From assembly GCF_019733355.1 (NCBI RefSeq), contig NZ_JAIHLQ010000006.1:154489-218488 (forward strand): DNA of 64,000 bases. The letters are read 5' to 3'. Position 1 is the first letter of the stretch. Each line of letters opens with the position of its first letter. A program made the position numbers and the translations under genes. This document shows, one piece after another, positions 9,100 through 16,014 of the stretch. This stretch comes from Pseudomonas baetica (GTDB lineage: Bacteria; Pseudomonadota; Gammaproteobacteria; Pseudomonadales; Pseudomonadaceae). The notes beneath the pieces were generated by a model. The model was not told the origin of the DNA, ran no database searches, and saw nothing but the letters and a program-made list of their open reading frames with translations.

Positions 9100-9410
9100 C
9101 CCGCTTCCTCCATGATCACGTAGTCCCAGCGACCGCCATGCTTCACGCCTGTGCGCTTGTCGGCATATGGCACTACCCATACAGGTGCAACGACATCTGG
9201 ATTTCGGATTGGATAGTAGGGATCGCTTGAACCAAGTTCAGGCCTGGCGCGCAACCCTTCACGCAGCAACCGGACAGTGTCAGCGCCACCAGAGGAGTTA
9301 ACCGTGTCGTAGATCTGATCCATGGTTGCACTGTTCCGGAACGGTTCTTCATCAGTTGCGCAGCCGGTGAGGGCCATTGCCAAGAAGGAAAGAAGAATCA
9401 GCTTCTGCAT
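9087..9410 (-). CDS. traV: TraV-like outer-membrane lipoprotein
   Basis: The ATG at 9410 gives a 107-residue lipoprotein with signal KLILLSFLAMALTGC (lipobox LTGC). A longer frame starts at ATG 9485, but it would bury the signal peptide. The C-terminal half, VAPVWVVPYADKRTG followed by GRWDYVIMEEAGW, matches the TraV pattern (VWVAPY-D-DG ... Y-Y-VVE-W). TraV is the VirB7 equivalent that anchors TraK/TraB in the outer membrane. Shine-Dalgarno support is weak for either start. It follows traB, as in F-type operons. Confidence 0.65.
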   Translation of the reverse strand: MQKLILLSFLAMALTGCATDEEPFRNSATMDQIYDTVNSSGGADTVRLLREGLRARPELGSSDPYYPIRNPDVVAPVWVVPYADKRTGVKHGGRWDYVIMEEAGWAN

Positions 9411-9498
9411 GGTCTTTGGCTCACTCTTGTCACGTACGAGATTTGCACGCCGTGTAGCTGGAAGGCGGATTTGGATTGAAGTCATAGTGCTGGCCGCC

Positions 9499-11079
9499 TT
9501 AGATCAGGGTGTCGTACATCGAGGCGTCGATGTCGAATGGTTCGAGGGGTTTCACAACACGGATTGGCTGGTCAGTCACAAAGCGCAGTCTGATGCCCGG
9601 CTCGACTTGAATGGTGTCGACAGCAGCATCTGCTTCAGCTTCAAATCGCTCGCTGATCTTCTGGAACATCGAACCAATACCCTGGGCAACTGCTGCTTTT
9701 GTTGCGTCGCCTGTCAGTTGGCTCGTAGCACTCGAAGTGCCGTTTTGTGTAGAGCTGGTGTTGGTGAATTCCGCTGAACTCAAAGTTGTTGCATAAGCGG
9801 CTGCGGCTGCGGATGCGGCTTGCAGAGCCAGGGTTCGACCTGAAGCTTTGTCGAGCCGTCCATACACGTCTTGTTCGTTGTCCCGCATGTCTACGACGTA
9901 CCCAGTTGCCGCTACCATCTGCGCTCCGCCCGAAGCATCCCAGTAGCTCAATTGCTCAATGCGGATAAGTGCTCGGCCAGTAGAAGACGAAGAGGTTCTC
10001 CGGCCCGAGCAAAGACCCATAAGGTGGGCAGTACCAATGTCGCGCTCTACGCCATTCGGTCCGTGAAATATCCCGTGAACTGGAAGAACAACTGGGCGGG
10101 CTGGGATCTTTGAAGAGTCTGAAGCGCCCGGGGCGTTAGCGCCGATAGGGCAGCTGACGCCGTGCAAAGTTGTGACCTCAACAAAGGAAAAAGCCTCGAC
10201 GGTGTAGGTATCTTGAGCTTTCTTCTTCGCGGCAGCCTCTTCCGCAGTTAACCCGGCTGGCTGAGCAGCAGGTTGGCCTGAGCTTTGAAACGCTTGGTTG
10301 TTCTGCTGGGCAGTGTTGGGTTTGCCATATACGTCATTGAACTGAGCGTTCAGGTTTTCGTTGTTGGTCTGTCCTGTTTGGTTGCTTGGGGTCGGCGCAG
10401 ACATGTCATTGAAAAGGGATGTTTCTGACTGCGTGCCTGGGCCACCACCACTCTTACCCTGGAAGCTCGATTGAGTCTGCGCCTGAGTTTGAACTGGCGG
10501 GGCAAGCAGAATGTAGTTAGGACCGTATTGGCTTGTTACCGGTGTTGTCATTGTCGACGGCAGTGCGGCAGGACCCAAATCAAGGTCTCCGTCGAACGAT
10601 AAGCCACCCGATGGAACTTTTAGACCCTGAACACCCGGCATGTCAGGAATCGTATTTGTGGTTTTGTCCTTTGCATTAATAGCGGCGTACAGGTCGTCAA
10701 CGCCTTTCTTTTGAAGGTCGGCGATCTTCTCGCTCAACGCCCTCGTTTGGGCATTGTTTTGCTGTTGCATCTCACGCAATTGCTGATCGCGGACTTTATC
10801 CGCTTTGATCCGCTCAGCTTCCCCGCGATTAGCGTCGGCTTGCATGGCCTCAAGTTGCTTGCGGAACTGTGTGAGTGCCGCATCTTTGTCTTGGGCAGTG
10901 ATTTGATTGACGCCTGCAGGGCCCGCCTCAATTGCTACCGGCGTCGACTTACCAGTAACAGGCGCAGTGCTTGAACTGTCCGACCACTTGCCGAAGAGGA
11001 ACATGGCGCCACCAACGGCAGCGAAGATCCAAAGAAGCTTTTTGTTAGGTCCTGATGGTCTCGGATTCGAATCACTCAT
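9499..11079 (-). CDS. traB: TraB T4SS core protein (VirB10 family)
   Basis: A 526-residue protein with a short cytoplasmic tail, a transmembrane helix near 14-30 (KKLLWIFAAVGGAMFLFG), a coiled coil (about 65-130), a long Gln/Asn/Ser/Pro-rich linker, and the VirB10/TraB beta domain. That domain contains LPVHGIFHGPNGVERDIGTA, VDMRDNEQDVYGR and the C-terminal VEPGIRLRFVTDQPI segment. This is the classic order of F TraB, which spans the envelope between TraV/TraK and the inner membrane. The ATG overlaps the traK stop as ATGA. Confidence 0.92.
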   Translation of the reverse strand: MSDSNPRPSGPNKKLLWIFAAVGGAMFLFGKWSDSSSTAPVTGKSTPVAIEAGPAGVNQITAQDKDAALTQFRKQLEAMQADANRGEAERIKADKVRDQQLREMQQQNNAQTRALSEKIADLQKKGVDDLYAAINAKDKTTNTIPDMPGVQGLKVPSGGLSFDGDLDLGPAALPSTMTTPVTSQYGPNYILLAPPVQTQAQTQSSFQGKSGGGPGTQSETSLFNDMSAPTPSNQTGQTNNENLNAQFNDVYGKPNTAQQNNQAFQSSGQPAAQPAGLTAEEAAAKKKAQDTYTVEAFSFVEVTTLHGVSCPIGANAPGASDSSKIPARPVVLPVHGIFHGPNGVERDIGTAHLMGLCSGRRTSSSSTGRALIRIEQLSYWDASGGAQMVAATGYVVDMRDNEQDVYGRLDKASGRTLALQAASAAAAAYATTLSSAEFTNTSSTQNGTSSATSQLTGDATKAAVAQGIGSMFQKISERFEAEADAAVDTIQVEPGIRLRFVTDQPIRVVKPLEPFDIDASMYDTLI

Positions 11080-11870
11080 TTGCTCTTCTCCGATACGATG
11101 AAGAGCAATCCACGATGTGAATCACCGTAGACTTCAGATATATATTCGGGGGATGGACCTAAAATGTGAGAAGTCGGTAGCATCGCTACCTGGCGAGCCG
11201 TTCCGATTGAGTCCACCACTGCCTTGTTTGAGTAGTCGATCTGGTCGATTGCAAGCTTGAATGCAGTGCGGCCACGATTAACCACCTCGTAGGTGGTGCC
11301 GACATATGTTGGTCCGATAACTTGGGATTGGAGTGAAAACTCGACAGAACCCTGGCGGAAAACAACACGTTGCTCTTTAGTGAGCTTTGAAAAGTTATTT
11401 TTACGGTACCCATTTGGAACTGTTCCATCGAACAGGTAGTTCATTAGTCCCTTGACGCGACCTTTACCATCCTTTGCCAGCTGGGAGCGATCAACTGGTG
11501 CTTGATGCGAAATCGTCACCAAGCTATCTGCGCAGCCAGGGCGGGCTATCAAATTGACTTGATAGGATTGACCAGAAGGACCATCTACAGTTACTAGGCC
11601 AACGTATTGCCCGTCTGTAGTATTGAAGGCTAATTTGTTTTTTATCGGCGTTGGGAACAGCTCAAGGCCAACAGGTTGTTCACGGTTCACACCCAAAAGA
11701 TATGTTTCGGGAAAAACTACCTCGGCCCGTTGGTTGTCGTTCGAAATATAAACATCAATTGGTGAATTTTCATAAATAACTGAACGTGGGGAACGGTTGC
11801 ATTCCTCATCAGCAAAAACGGGTGAAGCAAAGGCTACGGCAACCATCGCAGCCAGAATTGTTTTTTTCAC
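11076..11870 (-). CDS. traK: TraK T4SS core protein (VirB9-like/secretin-like)
   Basis: 264 residues with a signal peptide (KKTILAAMVAVAFASPVFA). The N-domain contains NDNQRAEVVFPETYLLG and the C-domain KLAIDQIDYSNKAVVDSIGTARQVAMLP, both typical of TraK. In the outer-membrane core complex TraK is the VirB9 equivalent and binds TraV and TraB. It overlaps both traE (4 bp) and traB (4 bp), so these are tightly coupled. Confidence 0.9.
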   Translation of the reverse strand: MKKTILAAMVAVAFASPVFADEECNRSPRSVIYENSPIDVYISNDNQRAEVVFPETYLLGVNREQPVGLELFPTPIKNKLAFNTTDGQYVGLVTVDGPSGQSYQVNLIARPGCADSLVTISHQAPVDRSQLAKDGKGRVKGLMNYLFDGTVPNGYRKNNFSKLTKEQRVVFRQGSVEFSLQSQVIGPTYVGTTYEVVNRGRTAFKLAIDQIDYSNKAVVDSIGTARQVAMLPTSHILGPSPEYISEVYGDSHRGLLFIVSEKSK

Positions 11871-12499
11871 TGAGCAATCTCCTGAGTTTGCAGATCGTCA
11901 GCGACGATGGCCCACTCGAAGTATTTCGACTGTTTGACAGGTTTCATCAGAATTCGGACGTTGAACTTGGCCTTGCCGAAGACAGTATTTAGCGTCGCGC
12001 GGTAGCGCAGCGCCTGGAAGGTCACAATATAACCTTGGGGTGTAGTTTCAATTTTATACGGCGAAGTTCGAACAAAAACCTGGGTAATCTGTTGCTCAGA
12101 TGATTGCTTTGCAACCAACTTAAGAGTCTCTTCCTGAACAGCGCGGAACCGAGGCGACATTAGACGCAAGGCTTCATTTGCATTGCTAAACGAAGAGTCC
12201 GGCGTGAAGTTATAAAAATTGTCAAGAAAGACAGAAGTAAAAGCGATGATGTGCCGCTCAGGAACTTCATTTTCGCTTACGAATACACCCTCTGCGTTCG
12301 GGTATCCGTACATGACCCGCTGGCCCTGTAGTTCAACGTTCACATCCTGAAGATGATTGTTCCAGTTAATAAGGTACACAATGACCCCTGTCAGGATCAC
12401 AGTGACTGCAATGAATGCAACGTTGATTCTGCTTGCCCTCAACTCACCCCGACCGAGCAGGTTGAAGTATCCAAGCGGTACGCCGTATTTGTCGCTCAT
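11867..12499 (-). CDS. traE: TraE T4SS protein (VirB5/VirB8-like)
   Basis: The start is ATG 12499, three bases below the traL stop; a longer frame to 12559 lies inside traL. The 210-residue protein has one N-terminal transmembrane helix (NVAFIAVTVILTGVIVYLI) and a periplasmic domain with ERHIIAFTSVFLDNFYNFTPDS, VFVRTSPYKIETTPQGYIVTF and TVFGKAKFNVRILM, matching TraE of F-type systems. TraE is an inner-membrane assembly factor (VirB8-like fold). Gene order L-E-K-B is canonical. Confidence 0.88.
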   Translation of the reverse strand: MSDKYGVPLGYFNLLGRGELRASRINVAFIAVTVILTGVIVYLINWNNHLQDVNVELQGQRVMYGYPNAEGVFVSENEVPERHIIAFTSVFLDNFYNFTPDSSFSNANEALRLMSPRFRAVQEETLKLVAKQSSEQQITQVFVRTSPYKIETTPQGYIVTFQALRYRATLNTVFGKAKFNVRILMKPVKQSKYFEWAIVADDLQTQEIAQ

Positions 12500-12501
12500 T
12501 C

Positions 12502-12885
12502 TTAAGGCTCGTATCGGTTGCAATAGGTAGGGGAGGGGAGCAGGCCAACCTCTAACCAAAGGTTGGTTAGGAATCTGTTGAGTGCCCGAGCAACCTTTCT
12601 GACAGCTGGGTACATCGTCGCCAGGTCGCCGCTTTCAAGTTGACCCATAACAATGCTCAGTCGCAAAACCATGTGACCTGGAGGTGTATTTGCAGTAAGC
12701 CGTTTGTAGAGCCACAAACAGAAGCAACCCACAGCAAACGCATAAAAGGGGTCGTCCATGATGTTGTTCGCGATCGCCATCGGGATCATCCAAAACAAGA
12801 GGTCCTCTTTCTCTACTCCGCCAAAATTCAGCGGGGAAGTTGCGTACGCGTAAGTGTCGCTTTCTGTTGTGGTTCTAAGGTGCAT
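12502..12885 (-). CDS. traL: TraL T4SS inner-membrane protein
   Basis: 127 residues, somewhat longer than F TraL (about 91). It has paired hydrophobic segments after a short N-terminus (DLLFWMIPMAIANNI, then FYAFAVGCFCLWLYKRL) and a conserved-looking PPGHMVLRLSIVMG stretch. This is the VirB3-like family. It sits between the pilin-like gene and traE as in F. The C-terminal 40 residues form an extra amphipathic tail. Confidence 0.82.
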   Translation of the reverse strand: MHLRTTTESDTYAYATSPLNFGGVEKEDLLFWMIPMAIANNIMDDPFYAFAVGCFCLWLYKRLTANTPPGHMVLRLSIVMGQLESGDLATMYPAVRKVARALNRFLTNLWLEVGLLPSPTYCNRYEP

Positions 12886-12900
12886 GGCTTATCTCGTTAC

Positions 12901-13284
12901 CTAGGTCGTAGCGAAGTTGGTGAAACCAGCCCATGTAGCTACTTGGGTGATCGCTTTTTCGCCGAATAGGCAAATGAGGAACACGCAGACAGGGATCCAC
13001 CACCACTTACCACCAAGGAAAAAGATGGAGAACAATAGGCAGCCGATTGAGAGCCACAGCCCCCACCCTGCTGCGGATTTCCACCAGCCTTGAAGGCTGG
13101 TGTTCGTGTTTTTTGTCAGGGACGCATCTGGGCCAAATTGACCGTTCCAGGCTGTACCGTCGGCTGCATGAGCCATCTCAGGTATCAGAAATAGAGCAGC
13201 AACAGCGAGCAGCAGAAACAAGCTGGCCATGAACCGCCTCATTTCCTCCATGCGTACGTTATGGGTGATTCCAGTGACGGTCAT
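12901..13284 (-). CDS. Pilin-like protein (TraA position)
   Basis: The ATG at 13284 has GGAG nine bases upstream and gives 127 residues. A long leader ends in ASLFLLLAVAALFLIPEMAHA, a peptidase cleavage site. The mature protein is about 84 residues, with two hydrophobic segments (AGWGLWLSIGCLLFSIFFLGG and WWWIPVCVFLICLFG). A long leader plus a short two-helix product is what F-type TraA pilins look like, and the gene directly precedes traL. An alternative ATG at 13242 has GGAGG only two bases upstream, too close to be ideal. A Trp-rich turn (GGKWWWIP) is unusual. The region around 13080-13105 also forms an RNA hairpin within the gene. Confidence 0.68.
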   Translation of the reverse strand: MTVTGITHNVRMEEMRRFMASLFLLLAVAALFLIPEMAHAADGTAWNGQFGPDASLTKNTNTSLQGWWKSAAGWGLWLSIGCLLFSIFFLGGKWWWIPVCVFLICLFGEKAITQVATWAGFTNFATT

Positions 13285-13288
13285 CGTC

Positions 13289-13639
13289 TCAATCTCCGAG
13301 TCGAGGTGGGGTAGTAAAGAACTGCCCATCAGGTGTTAGCTCCTGATACCGAAGGCGTTTCTTCTCCGGGCGCAGGACAACGTTGATGGTTTCTTCCACG
13401 GGCCTGACCTGGCTCAACATTCGAACCAGATCCAGTCCAGGAAGGGGGTGGGAGGCCTCGGCTTTTTTCAGTTCATCTTGAGCAAGGCGCAGTGCCTGAG
13501 CAGCGCTCGCGAGGTGCTCAATTGCGATCTGATACTTCGGATCGCGCTGGTCGATGACGTATGAATCGCCCGCATACTCAGAAGCCACAGCGTTAAACGC
13601 AGAGACTGAAATGCAGATGGCTAGAAAGACGGCTTTCAT
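13289..13639 (-). CDS. Small periplasmic protein, first gene of the tra operon
   Basis: The ATG at 13639 has GGAG eight bases upstream and gives 116 residues with a signal peptide (KAVFLAICISVSAFNAVAS). A helical core (HLASAAQALRLAQDELKKAEA) and a basic C-terminus (LRPEKKRLRYQELTPDG) follow. This size and helical layout recall the RAQPRD family of conjugative-element proteins, but the diagnostic motif is absent. It is the first gene after the terminator at about 13.7 kb, so it probably leads the pilus operon. Function unknown. Confidence 0.6.
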   Translation of the reverse strand: MKAVFLAICISVSAFNAVASEYAGDSYVIDQRDPKYQIAIEHLASAAQALRLAQDELKKAEASHPLPGLDLVRMLSQVRPVEETINVVLRPEKKRLRYQELTPDGQFFTTPPRLGD

Positions 13640-13659
13640 GAGGGTTCTCCTTTCACTAA

Positions 13660-13688
13660 ATAGTGGAAAGGGAGTGCCCCATTTCGGG
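13660..13688 (-). promoter_or_regulatory. Palindromic operator-like site A upstream of the pilus operon
   Basis: On the plus strand, AATAGTGGAAAGGGAGTGCC and the following CCATTTCGG carry an inverted repeat around GAGTGC. A near copy (about 25 of 28 positions) lies at 18752-18780 upstream of another transfer-region operon. Both sit 20-50 bp upstream of the first start codon on the minus strand. A shared binding site for a transfer regulator is the simplest reading; no regulator is identified in the window. Confidence 0.5.
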
Positions 13689-13698
13689 ATGTTTTCCA

Positions 13699-13727
13699 AA
13701 AAAAAACCCGGATTGCCCGGGTTTTTT
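13699..13727. terminator. Bidirectional rho-independent terminator
   Basis: An A-rich tract, CCCGG, a short loop, CCGGG and a T6 tract form a hairpin with T-tracts in both directions. It lies just after the stop of the 113-residue membrane protein (minus strand), separating the traD transcript from the downstream pilus operon. Confidence 0.8.
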
Positions 13728-13730
13728 CAA

Positions 13731-14072
13731 TCAGTCGCGACGTGTACGGCCGGCAAGGGCAATGATCCAGCGGCGAGAACGGTGAAACATCGCTAGCAGG
13801 AGTCTGCCGAAGAATTTGAAGAGGTCGGCTGTGAGCAACGTCAGGACGTTCTGTACAAAGGTGAACACCATGCGGAAAACACCACTCACAACCAGGCTTG
13901 TCACTCCTCGTGTCGCCGGGAAGGCAAGACCCAGCCCGATAATGAACAGCACAATTCCGATGTAGCCCCAGATCCCTGCGCGCTGGATGTGGAATTCCAT
14001 AAGGTTCAAGACCCACTCTACAATCCCCTCCAGGCTGTAGTCCCAGTTCTTGATCCGTTCAAGCCATGTCAT
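13731..14072 (-). CDS. Small inner-membrane protein downstream of traD
   Basis: 113 residues with two hydrophobic helices (IWGYIGIVLFIIGLGLAFPA and SLVVSGVFRMVFTFVQNVLTLL), then a basic tail (HRSRRWIIALAGRTRRD). It lies 39 bp after the coupling-protein gene and ends directly at a strong terminator, so it is the last gene of the recD-like/traD transcript. It may assist the coupling protein at the membrane, but no family is recognised. Confidence 0.65.
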   Translation of the reverse strand: MTWLERIKNWDYSLEGIVEWVLNLMEFHIQRAGIWGYIGIVLFIIGLGLAFPATRGVTSLVVSGVFRMVFTFVQNVLTLLTADLFKFFGRLLLAMFHRSRRWIIALAGRTRRD

Positions 14073-14111
14073 AGAAACCCCCTTAAAAGATTCTGCATGC
14101 GAAATGTTTTG

Positions 14112-15914
14112 TCAGACGTCGCCCAGAAGCCTGCGGTTGAAATCGGTAAAGTCTTTCCAGGCATTGATGCCTGCCCGCCCGCGGGAATGTCGTCGCGTCA
14201 GTTTCATATCTCGGAAATGTACGTTCGGGAAACTGCTGCGGACCATTGGCATTCGAACCCTGTAGGTACCAGATTTTGCGATGATAATTCCGTCGCCCTG
14301 GTCGAGGGTTTGGAAGTCATCAGGCTGAAGTAGGTCTTCACGGGTCGCCTTAGCACCTACACTGGAACTCGCTCCCGTGTTTTCATTTGAGATGAGGCCT
14401 GACTGCTCTGTGCTATGGCTGGCACCGGAGCTAGTGGCGGAAGTCTCCTGCTCAAATTTCCTGAGGGTTGTGCCGGCAAGTTTGCAAGCGAAGGCTCTTG
14501 TTTCAGCATCCCTGATGTCGCAGTAGACGTGAGTCCAACAGTTACCCAGCACCATCTCCACGAATGGTGCAGATTTTTGCTGAAGGAAGCCGACACCCTG
14601 GAAAGCAATGATGATTGGTACGTTTGCACTTCGAGCAAGCTGGAAAAGGGTGATCTGACCTTCCTCCGCGAACGAACCATATTCGTCAAAGATCGCTGGG
14701 CAGATCATTAAAGGTTTCAGCTTAAGAAGCTGGATCTCACCGATAGCACGGGCCAGGTCGGAGATGAATAGCTTGCCCATCAGCTCAACACCGTCTTTGT
14801 CGGCGAGAGCCGACATGGACAGCACAACCACCTCGCCATTGAGGATGGCGTCTTTCAGGTCAACATCAGGGCTATAGGTGTTAACAATGCGTGAGTATTC
14901 TGAATGCGCGAAGGCAGAAAGTTTTGAGATAGCGCCCTGCAGCATGGTCTTGAAGCTTTTACGATTCCACTCCTGTTTTTCTTCGTCGTACCAGTAGCGG
15001 AGGTAGGAAAATAGGAACTCTTTCCCGTCCTTGTGAGCATCTGAGTCAGACTCTCGAATCGATTTCACGTATCGCAGGAGGATATTGAAATCAGAGAGGA
15101 CTGCGATTAGATCCTTAATGTGGAATGCAGGCTCACCAGGTTGAAGCTTCATGCATAGGATTGCTGCAGACAGTGAGTAGCGGTTTACGTCAGTCCAGAA
15201 CTCCTCTTTTGACGCGGCTTGCATCTTCATCGCTGTCGATAGGGTGGCGCGAACGCCGCCGGCGAAGAATGGGTTGTAAGTGTGGCTGATCTCTGGGAAC
15301 TCGAAGGATATGAGCTTGAACTGGTCCAGCCTGCCAGCGGCTTCCATCATTGCGTAGATTGCACCCGACAAATCAGAATCAGCCTTGGCCTCGACCAGCA
15401 GTAGGCCTGCCCCTTTTTTGATTTGTTGTTGGGCGATTGCGAGGATGAGTTCGGTCTTCCCGGTCCCGGTCGCGGCGAGCAGCGCCATATGCCTTGTCAT
15501 GATGTCGTCTGACAGCATGAAGGGGATCATTCCGGGGTATGCCTCGATTAGCGACTGACGCACATCGTCGGCGCTTGCGATACCCTTCGCGTTTGAGACC
15601 GCATCTACACGTTCCTTCCATTCCACCCATGGCATGGTTTTGCCTAAGAAGGTTGAGCGCTGGAAGTCGCAATCGGGTATGTCAGTCTGTGTGTAGCTAC
15701 GGTCCCAAACCAACGGAGTCACTGCCTCCTTGTCCTTCCGATCAAGGTACAGAGTCCATACAGCACAGCCCACAGCAATGCCGATTGCGAGTGGCAGAGG
15801 CACAAAAGGGATTGCAGCTCCTACAAGCGGGAGACTCAACGCAACATTGCGGGCCTGCTGTGTTTTCAGCTTCGCCCGTTCCTGTGCCTCGAGTCGTGCA
15901 GATCTGATCGCCAT
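14112..15914 (-). CDS. traD: TraD/TraG-type coupling protein (VirD4 family ATPase)
   Basis: 600 residues. The N-terminal membrane anchor is two helices near 27-60 (NVALSLPLVGAAIPFVPLPL onward). Walker A is LLAATGTGKTELIL near 148, and Walker B is ICPAIFDEYGSF near 408. A LARSANVPIIIAFQGVGFL segment follows, typical of T4CPs. The coupling protein links the relaxosome to the secretion channel and pumps DNA. The C-terminus ends in a basic stretch (TRRHSRGRAG) rather than the long acidic tail of F TraD. It lies 100 bp after the RecD-like gene and 39 bp before a small membrane protein. Confidence 0.92.
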   Translation of the reverse strand: MAIRSARLEAQERAKLKTQQARNVALSLPLVGAAIPFVPLPLAIGIAVGCAVWTLYLDRKDKEAVTPLVWDRSYTQTDIPDCDFQRSTFLGKTMPWVEWKERVDAVSNAKGIASADDVRQSLIEAYPGMIPFMLSDDIMTRHMALLAATGTGKTELILAIAQQQIKKGAGLLLVEAKADSDLSGAIYAMMEAAGRLDQFKLISFEFPEISHTYNPFFAGGVRATLSTAMKMQAASKEEFWTDVNRYSLSAAILCMKLQPGEPAFHIKDLIAVLSDFNILLRYVKSIRESDSDAHKDGKEFLFSYLRYWYDEEKQEWNRKSFKTMLQGAISKLSAFAHSEYSRIVNTYSPDVDLKDAILNGEVVVLSMSALADKDGVELMGKLFISDLARAIGEIQLLKLKPLMICPAIFDEYGSFAEEGQITLFQLARSANVPIIIAFQGVGFLQQKSAPFVEMVLGNCWTHVYCDIRDAETRAFACKLAGTTLRKFEQETSATSSGASHSTEQSGLISNENTGASSSVGAKATREDLLQPDDFQTLDQGDGIIIAKSGTYRVRMPMVRSSFPNVHFRDMKLTRRHSRGRAGINAWKDFTDFNRRLLGDV

Positions 15915-16014
15915 GTACTGTTATCCCGCGTGCTGGAGTGTGAATTGTGGAATGAGCTCAGGCTGAGTTGTACTCACCCCATGCATGAGGGGACCCGGCC
16001 AGTAGGAGGTCGCA

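Noticed and set aside
13081..13105. Strong hairpin CACCAGCC..GGCTGGTG as a terminator
   Set aside because: It lies inside the pilin-like coding region and has no T-tract on the coding strand.
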